Shown piece by piece: positions 4,417-8,500 of a DNA stretch of 8,500 bases; within the stretch, counting starts at the first letter, position 1, and each line of letters starts with the position of its first letter. The translations under genes and the position numbers were made by a program. Origin of the DNA: JAGMDK01 sp023128695. GTDB taxonomy: Bacteria > Planctomycetota > Phycisphaerae > UBA1845 > Fen-1342. Under the pieces are notes generated by a model. That model saw only the letters and a program-made list of their open reading frames with translations, ran no database searches and had not been told where the DNA came from. The DNA is taken from positions 1 through 8,500 of the forward strand of contig DAOVQG010000204.1 in NCBI GenBank assembly GCA_030628805.1. The letters run 5' to 3'.

Positions 4417-5100
4417 TTAAAGCACCAGCTTATACCCCACCGCGTGGGCGGTCAGAATGTGGCGGGGATTCTTCGGATCAACTTCGAGCTTGCGGCGGAG
4501 GCTGACGATGTGGTTGTCCACGGTGCGGTCGGCCGGGCCGACGCCGACGCCCCAGATGCGTTCGAGCAGCTCGCTGCGCGGGACCGCCTCGCCGACGTGC
4601 TCGTGGAGCAGGCGGAGAATCTCCGACTCGTAGTAGCCGAGTGGCATCTCCCCTTGCGGCGAGATGATCTGCTGCCGTGTCAGGTCCACGTGACGCTCGC
4701 CGAGCTTGAATTGCAGCCGTGTCGTGGGGGGGGGCTGCTCGGCTCGGCGGAGGGCCGCGCTGACGCGGGCCAGCAGCTCGCGCAGGCTGAAGGGCTTGGT
4801 CACGTAGTCGTCCGCCCCCAGCTCCAGGCCGCGGACCTTGTCGATTTCCTGGCCGCGGGCGCTGAGGATGATGATCGGCATCGTATACCCGGCCGCCCGC
4901 AGTCGACGGCAGACCTCAAAGCCGTCGATGTCCGGCAGGCCGAGGTCGAGCAGGACCAGGTCGGTCGACTGCTGGGCCACGAGCCGCAGGCCTTCTTCGC
5001 CGAGGGCCGTGTGGGCCACGTTGTGGTGTTCGAATTCGAGGTTGTCGCGCAGGCCGAGGGCCAATTCCGGTTCGTCTTCAATGATCACGATGCGGGGCAT
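4417..5100 (-). CDS. OmpR/PhoB-family response regulator
   Basis: The protein has 227 residues. The receiver domain (about 3-117) shows the acidic pair E8-D9, phospho-acceptor Asp52 in LVLLDLGLPD, Ser80 and Lys102 in YVTKPF. A linker (121-127, with three prolines from nine consecutive C bases) leads to the winged-helix DNA-binding domain (about 128-226), ending in D-R-T-V-D-N-H-I-V-S-L-R-R-K-L and H-A-V-G-Y-K-L. The family is phosphorylated by a histidine kinase and binds direct repeats in promoters. No kinase gene is in view. The start ATG lies 1 bp after the lptG stop (TGA-C-ATG), so translation is probably coupled and the regulator should be made together with the LPS transport permeases. 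The upstream ribosome site is weak, which fits coupling. Confidence 0.93.
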   Translation of the reverse strand: MPRIVIIEDEPELALGLRDNLEFEHHNVAHTALGEEGLRLVAQQSTDLVLLDLGLPDIDGFEVCRRLRAAGYTMPIIILSARGQEIDKVRGLELGADDYVTKPFSLRELLARVSAALRRAEQPPPTTRLQFKLGERHVDLTRQQIISPQGEMPLGYYESEILRLLHEHVGEAVPRSELLERIWGVGVGPADRTVDNHIVSLRRKLEVDPKNPRHILTAHAVGYKLVL

Positions 5101-5101
5101 G

Positions 5102-6199
5102 TCAGGTCTTCACATTTGCCAGGTGTAGCACGGACGCGGGCCCGAAAATCAGTACGGGCAGCGCGGTGGCCAGCGGCGCGAAGCGCACCTCCGTCGAAAT
5201 ACTATGAGCCAGGAACGTAAAACCAAAACAGACGCCGCCCAACAGCAGGGCCTTGCCGCCGGCCACGAGCACGTTCGTCGGCTCGCGGGTCAGGAAGTAC
5301 GGCACCGTCAAGAGAATCAGAATCCAGATCAGCAGCGGCTGGGAAAAGCGGATATCACGGCTCTTGGCCACGGCCGGCAGGTTCGGCAGGTTGTCGCTTT
5401 GCAGCAGGCCGCTCATCTGCCGCATGCTCATCAGGTCGGCCCAATACGACGATTGACGGAGCAGGATTTGATCGGGCGAGAGCGTGAAGGGATACTCCCG
5501 CATGGCTTCACGTTGGATTGTGCCGCCTAAGTCGCCGGATTCGAAGGCCGCCCCGATGGTCAGCCGGCTGCCGCGCTGGCCCAGGTTCCAGGTTTGGCGT
5601 TCGTGGTCATAGTGGGCGTAGTCGGCGCTGATCAGGTGCGTCGGGTTGCCGTTTTCATCCGGCTCGATGATGTAAACCTCTTTGAGCCAGCCCTGCTGAG
5701 CGTTCAGCTCGGCGGCGGAAAGAACCGCGTTGTGGTCGTCGCGGACGCAGAGCACCTCGACCTGGCGGGTCTTGCCAAGGTCATCGTAATGGCGCACGAT
5801 CTTCGCCGCGTAGGCGGGGACAATGAGTTCGCTATTGACGAACCAGAGGACGACGAGCACGACCGAGCTCAGGATCACCGGTACGGCCAGACGCTGGAGC
5901 GGCACACCGGCGGCCACCAGCGGGGTCAGTTCATTATTGCGTAGCAGCAGCGCGAAAGTGAAGGAGGCGGCGATGGCCATCGTCACTCCGCCGAGCTGAT
6001 GAAAATACAACGGCATTCGATAGCCGTGGAAATCGGCGATCTTGAGCAGGACGCCGGTCGCCGTGAGATCGGGGTCTTCGGTGAACTCGTCCAGGTTGAC
6101 GATGACGTCGGAGAAAACGTACAGGGCGATGCCGATCAGCATCAGGAGCACATAGCTGCTGAGAAACGTCTTGACGAGGTAGCGGTCGATGGTGATCAT
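5102..6199 (-). CDS. lptG: LptG-type LPS transport permease
   Basis: The protein has 365 residues, the usual length for the YjgP/YjgQ (LptF/LptG) family. There are three N-terminal membrane helices (about 12-32, 66-86, 104-124), a periplasmic beta-rich domain (about 135-270) and three C-terminal helices (about 285-303, 310-332, 338-358). A conserved-looking cytoplasmic segment L-L-R-N-N-E-L-T-P-L-V-A-A-G-V (85-99) follows helix 2 and is where partners of the ATPase LptB are engaged. With LptF and LptB it would extract LPS-like lipid from the inner membrane and pass it to LptC/LptA. GGAG sits 8 nt before ATG. It is 16 bp downstream of the lptF-like gene; assigning F versus G rests on order and length only. 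Confidence 0.9.
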   Translation of the reverse strand: MITIDRYLVKTFLSSYVLLMLIGIALYVFSDVIVNLDEFTEDPDLTATGVLLKIADFHGYRMPLYFHQLGGVTMAIAASFTFALLLRNNELTPLVAAGVPLQRLAVPVILSSVVLVVLWFVNSELIVPAYAAKIVRHYDDLGKTRQVEVLCVRDDHNAVLSAAELNAQQGWLKEVYIIEPDENGNPTHLISADYAHYDHERQTWNLGQRGSRLTIGAAFESGDLGGTIQREAMREYPFTLSPDQILLRQSSYWADLMSMRQMSGLLQSDNLPNLPAVAKSRDIRFSQPLLIWILILLTVPYFLTREPTNVLVAGGKALLLGGVCFGFTFLAHSISTEVRFAPLATALPVLIFGPASVLHLANVKT

Positions 6200-6215
6200 G
6201 CCCGATTCTCCGCGC

Positions 6216-7859
6216 TCATCGTCGCACCCCCAGCCGCAGGATGATCAGGTCCGCCACCAACACCAGCAGCAAGCCGCCCCAGGTGATGAAGGGGCCGATC
6301 GGCGTCGTGTTGGCATCTTCGCTCAACTGTTTCCCCAGCATCATCAGGATCATGACGCTGAAAAAGGGGATCGTCGCCAAGGCGAAAGCCGCCAGGGCCC
6401 GCGAACCGCGGAAGATCACACCCAGGGCGGCCCCCATCAGGACGGTGACCAGCACACTGCTGGTATAGCCGAAGCGGAAGTGAATGGTCGCGGCGATGCG
6501 GCGTTGCAACCGGCCGGCCTCCTTCTGCAAACTGATACGTTTGTCGGCCAGGACTTCGCCGCCGGCCGGCAGGGGGATGTCGGGCTTCAAGCTGGTGGCC
6601 GGCGTGTAGCGTTCCATTTCACGCAAGACTTCGTTCGGGACGAGCGCTCCGTCAATATTCGTGGTGGACTTTTTCCACGGCTCCCTGCCGTGGCTGCCGC
6701 GGGGTTCACGCCCGACCAGGTTGATCTGCACCAGGATCTGGCTGGGCCAGGGCGTGGTGCGCAGCTCGACCCATTCCGGGTGGTGGGAGGCGGTCAAGGT
6801 TCCTTCTGGTGAGTACACGCCGACTTGGCCGCCGGTAAGCGTCAAACCTTTGCCATCCTCGCGGACCGCCGCGCATGTGATCCGATACTCGCGGTCGAAG
6901 TCGTCGAACAGCGTCACCTCCCCGTTATCCGTTAATTGTTGGGCGCAATAGGCGAAGAACCGCCGCTGGGTCAGTTTGACGCGAAAGTCGTTGATCTCAG
7001 CGCTCAGGCGCGGCGCCGCCCACGGAGCCCGCCGCCAATATAACAGCGAGCGGAGGTCGGCCGTGGAGAGGCGGAACGGCGACGGGAGCGGAACGGACAC
7101 CGGCCCAATCTGCTGCTCGCCAATGTACACGGCCCGCTTGCCGACCTCGAAGTCGCGGCCCTCGTAGACAAAGACCGTGAGCTCCACCGGCGTGGGCCGG
7201 GTATCAAACAGGCAGACGCCATGCCGGGCCGAGGTAAAGCGGGCCAGATTGCCGTCTGTGTCGATGTGCAACAGCGTAGGGTTGGTGACGACCAGGTATT
7301 GCAGACCCGGGCCGCTTTCCCACCCGCCGGCGCGCAGCCAGTCGTCGGACACGCCCTGCACCTCTTCGGCCGTGAGCGTATAGCTGGCGCCGCCTTTTTT
7401 GTCGCGGTGGTGGATGAAGCCCTCGCCCTGGAGGTGCTGGAAGACCATGTCGCGCAGGTTATTACGGGCGTAATTGCTGATCTGCTGTGCAAAGCCCGGG
7501 ATGATGAAATTGCCGAACAGGAGCGAGAAGGCGGCCACGAAGATCGAGAGCAGTATCGCGGAGACAAACAAGCGGTGGACGTTGACGCCGGCGGCTCGGC
7601 AGGCCAGCAGCTCGTTGTCCGCCGCCAGACGCCCGTAGACCATCGTCACTGCAAACAGGGCGGCCATCGGCAGGGTCAGGGTAACGACGATCGGGATCAG
7701 GAGGGGGATGAAATGGAGCACGTCGCCGGTGGAAATGCCCTCGAAGCGGATGACGTTGTAGAGCCCGCCGCCCATGGTGAACAGCGCCGTCAGGGCCGTC
7801 ACGGTCAGAGCGAGGCTCTTGAGCAACTCGCGCAGCACATAGGCGTGCAAAGTTACCAT
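6216..7859 (-). CDS. lptF: LptF-type LPS transport permease with enlarged periplasmic domain
   Basis: The protein has 547 residues, about 180 more than the typical 360-370 of this family. There are three helices at the N-terminus (about 11-34, 47-73, 98-122), with the LptB-coupling segment G-R-L-A-A-D-N-E-L-L-A-C-R-A-A-G-V (76-92), and three at the C-terminus (about 465-485, 489-508, 522-542). Between them is a periplasmic region of about 340 residues instead of about 150, mostly beta-like, with a low-complexity stretch at 383-399 (R-E-P-R-G-S-H-G-R-E-P-W) that coincides with a hairpin repeat in the DNA. A jellyroll domain with inserted segments is the simplest reading. The start ATG at 7859 has only a weak ribosome site; an 18-20 bp palindrome lies 16 bp upstream. 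It is probably the first gene of the lptF-lptG-regulator operon. Confidence 0.88.
   Translation of the reverse strand: MVTLHAYVLRELLKSLALTVTALTALFTMGGGLYNVIRFEGISTGDVLHFIPLLIPIVVTLTLPMAALFAVTMVYGRLAADNELLACRAAGVNVHRLFVSAILLSIFVAAFSLLFGNFIIPGFAQQISNYARNNLRDMVFQHLQGEGFIHHRDKKGGASYTLTAEEVQGVSDDWLRAGGWESGPGLQYLVVTNPTLLHIDTDGNLARFTSARHGVCLFDTRPTPVELTVFVYEGRDFEVGKRAVYIGEQQIGPVSVPLPSPFRLSTADLRSLLYWRRAPWAAPRLSAEINDFRVKLTQRRFFAYCAQQLTDNGEVTLFDDFDREYRITCAAVREDGKGLTLTGGQVGVYSPEGTLTASHHPEWVELRTTPWPSQILVQINLVGREPRGSHGREPWKKSTTNIDGALVPNEVLREMERYTPATSLKPDIPLPAGGEVLADKRISLQKEAGRLQRRIAATIHFRFGYTSSVLVTVLMGAALGVIFRGSRALAAFALATIPFFSVMILMMLGKQLSEDANTTPIGPFITWGGLLLVLVADLIILRLGVRR
6675..6693 (-). repeat. CAC...GTG hairpin inside lptF
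   Basis: CCACGGC-TCCCT-GCCGTGG is a perfect 7-bp stem and fits the CAC...GTG pattern of the intergenic hairpins. It encodes residues 389-395 (S-H-G-R-E-P-W) of the enlarged periplasmic domain, in frame. Confidence 0.5.
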
Positions 7860-7874
7860 CTACGCGGTCCGAGC

Positions 7875-7894
7875 ATGCGCTGATATCTGCGCAT
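7875..7894. promoter_or_regulatory. Candidate operator palindrome before lptF
   Basis: ATGCGC-T-GATATC-T-GCGCAT: a 20-bp near-perfect dyad, with only one symmetric pair mismatched, centred about 25 bp upstream of the lptF start codon. A repressor-type site is plausible, but no promoter boxes can be placed with confidence. OmpR-class regulators usually prefer direct repeats, so the downstream regulator is not an obvious binder. Confidence 0.35.
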
Positions 7895-7915
7895 TGAGAA
7901 CACTACCTGTACTCT

Positions 7916-7934
7916 CACGGCCGACACGGCCGTG
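7916..7934 (-). repeat. CAC...GTG hairpin repeat between LysM gene and lptF
   Basis: CACGGCCG-ACA-CGGCCGTG is a perfect 8-bp stem. GCCACCC and the half-repeat GCCGTGCCACCC follow (7935-7951). It lies 40 bp downstream of the LysM gene stop and could protect or end that transcript; no T-run is seen. Confidence 0.65.
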
Positions 7935-7973
7935 CCACCCGCCGTGCCACCCGCCACCCGCGCTAATCAAGTG

Positions 7974-8500
7974 CTACTCTTCCGGCAGGCGTAGTTCGGT
8001 TCCAATGACGAGCAGGTCCGGATCCGGAATCTTGTCCTGGTTCAACTCGTAAATCTCTCTCCACCGCTCGGGATCGTGCAAGACGTTCCGCGCGATGCTG
8101 GTCAACGTATCGCCCCGTTCGACGACGTAGGTGTGCCTCCGCACGCCGGGCCGTTCGCCTTCAGGAGCCGGCTGCTCCGTTACTCGCTCCGTCTCTTCGG
8201 CGGGTTGTGAAGCCTCTTCTTGCGGCGGGATGGTGATGACCTGGCCGATTTGTAGCTTGTGGTCATCATCAATCGCCGGGTTCGCGGCCTTGATCCGAGA
8301 CCACAAGCTCCCATCGCCATAATACCGTGCGGCGAGCGACCACAAAGTATCACCCAGTTCGATCGTGTGCCTGATCGCTCTGCCGCGTCCGGGAGGTCGG
8401 CTGGTCGGACCCGGTCGGGGTGATTCAGGCCGTTCGCGGGGTGGCGGGGCAACGGTCGGCTGACGGCCCGTCGTGCTTGACGGCAGGCCTGACGCGGGCC
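7974..8500 (-). CDS. Two-LysM protein, 5' end outside the window
   Basis: 174 C-terminal residues are visible and the frame stays open to the window edge, so the start lies to the right. A Pro/Arg/Ser-rich, probably disordered stretch comes first (8373-8500). LysM 1 (8226-8372) reads R-H-T-I-E-L-G-D-T-L-W-S-L-A-A-R-Y-Y-G-D and ends in I-G-Q-V-I-T-I-P. After a Glu/Pro-rich linker, LysM 2 (about 7983-8138) has V-V-E-R-G-D-T-L-T-S-I-A-R and closes with G-T-E-L-R-L-P. LysM repeats bind glycan chains with N-acetylglucosamine, usually peptidoglycan, so an envelope or spore/cell-wall-associated role is likely. A TTG at 8345 is not the start: it would cut LysM 1 in the middle of G-D-T-L-W. Any catalytic or membrane domain would lie upstream and cannot be judged. 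Confidence 0.88.
   Translation of the reverse strand, partial: PASGLPSSTTGRQPTVAPPPRERPESPRPGPTSRPPGRGRAIRHTIELGDTLWSLAARYYGDGSLWSRIKAANPAIDDDHKLQIGQVITIPPQEEASQPAEETERVTEQPAPEGERPGVRRHTYVVERGDTLTSIARNVLHDPERWREIYELNQDKIPDPDLLVIGTELRLPEE

Noticed and set aside
4150..5220. Long plus-strand frame of 356 codons
   Set aside because: It is antisense to the response regulator and lipoprotein genes, whose motifs are clear. Long shadow frames are expected at this GC content.
7221..7883. Plus-strand frame of 220 codons opposite lptF
   Set aside because: It is a shadow of the LptF coding sequence with compositionally biased, motif-free translation.
7974..8345. LysM protein as a complete gene starting with TTG at 8345
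   Set aside because: This start cuts the first LysM repeat in the G-D-T-L-W motif; the frame remains open to base 8500.

Overview
The window looks like a piece of a high-GC Gram-negative chromosome, most likely a planctomycete. I infer this from the gene set (a helix-turn-helix plus EIIA fusion, an LptF with an enlarged periplasmic domain, a tiny 'LLLQLPAC' lipoprotein) and from intergenic DNA packed with GC-rich palindromic repeats. No rRNA or other phylogenetic marker is present, so this is inference.

All eight protein genes I accept lie on the minus strand. Read in their direction of transcription, from right to left: a two-LysM protein whose start lies beyond the window (7974-8500); a tight group lptF (6216-7859), lptG (5102-6199) and an OmpR/PhoB-type response regulator (4417-5100), with gaps of 16 bp and 1 bp; a 53-residue predicted lipoprotein (4122-4283); an HTH-EIIA regulator (3232-3933); a secreted PpiC/SurA-type peptidyl-prolyl isomerase (1821-2972); and a YceH (UPF0502) protein (862-1599). 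The common theme is the cell envelope: LPS transport permeases, periplasmic folding, LysM-type peptidoglycan binding and a lipoprotein. A response regulator appears to be co-transcribed with the LPS exporter genes.

The left 860 bases hold no convincing protein gene but are the most unusual part. At 269-620 a near-consensus plus-strand promoter, about 280 nt of hairpin-rich sequence and a strong intrinsic terminator together look like a gene for a structured RNA of about 320 nt that I cannot assign to a known family. It carries an uninterrupted match to the 16S anti-Shine-Dalgarno sequence, followed at once by start-stop or 7-codon reading frames. Right after it, 620-877 is an imperfect inverted-repeat element whose right end overlaps the last codons of yceH.

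Several dispersed repeat families occupy the gaps between genes: (1) 'CAC...GTG' hairpins whose stems vary in sequence but stay paired; (2) a 29-bp GC-rich repeat in four copies, two of them forming an 88-bp palindrome; (3) 19-bp tandem units at 762-842; (4) a perfect 34-bp palindrome at 3089-3122; (5) four copies of the heptamer GTCAATC. One CAC...GTG hairpin appears to sit inside the lptF coding sequence. No transposase, CRISPR array or tRNA was seen.
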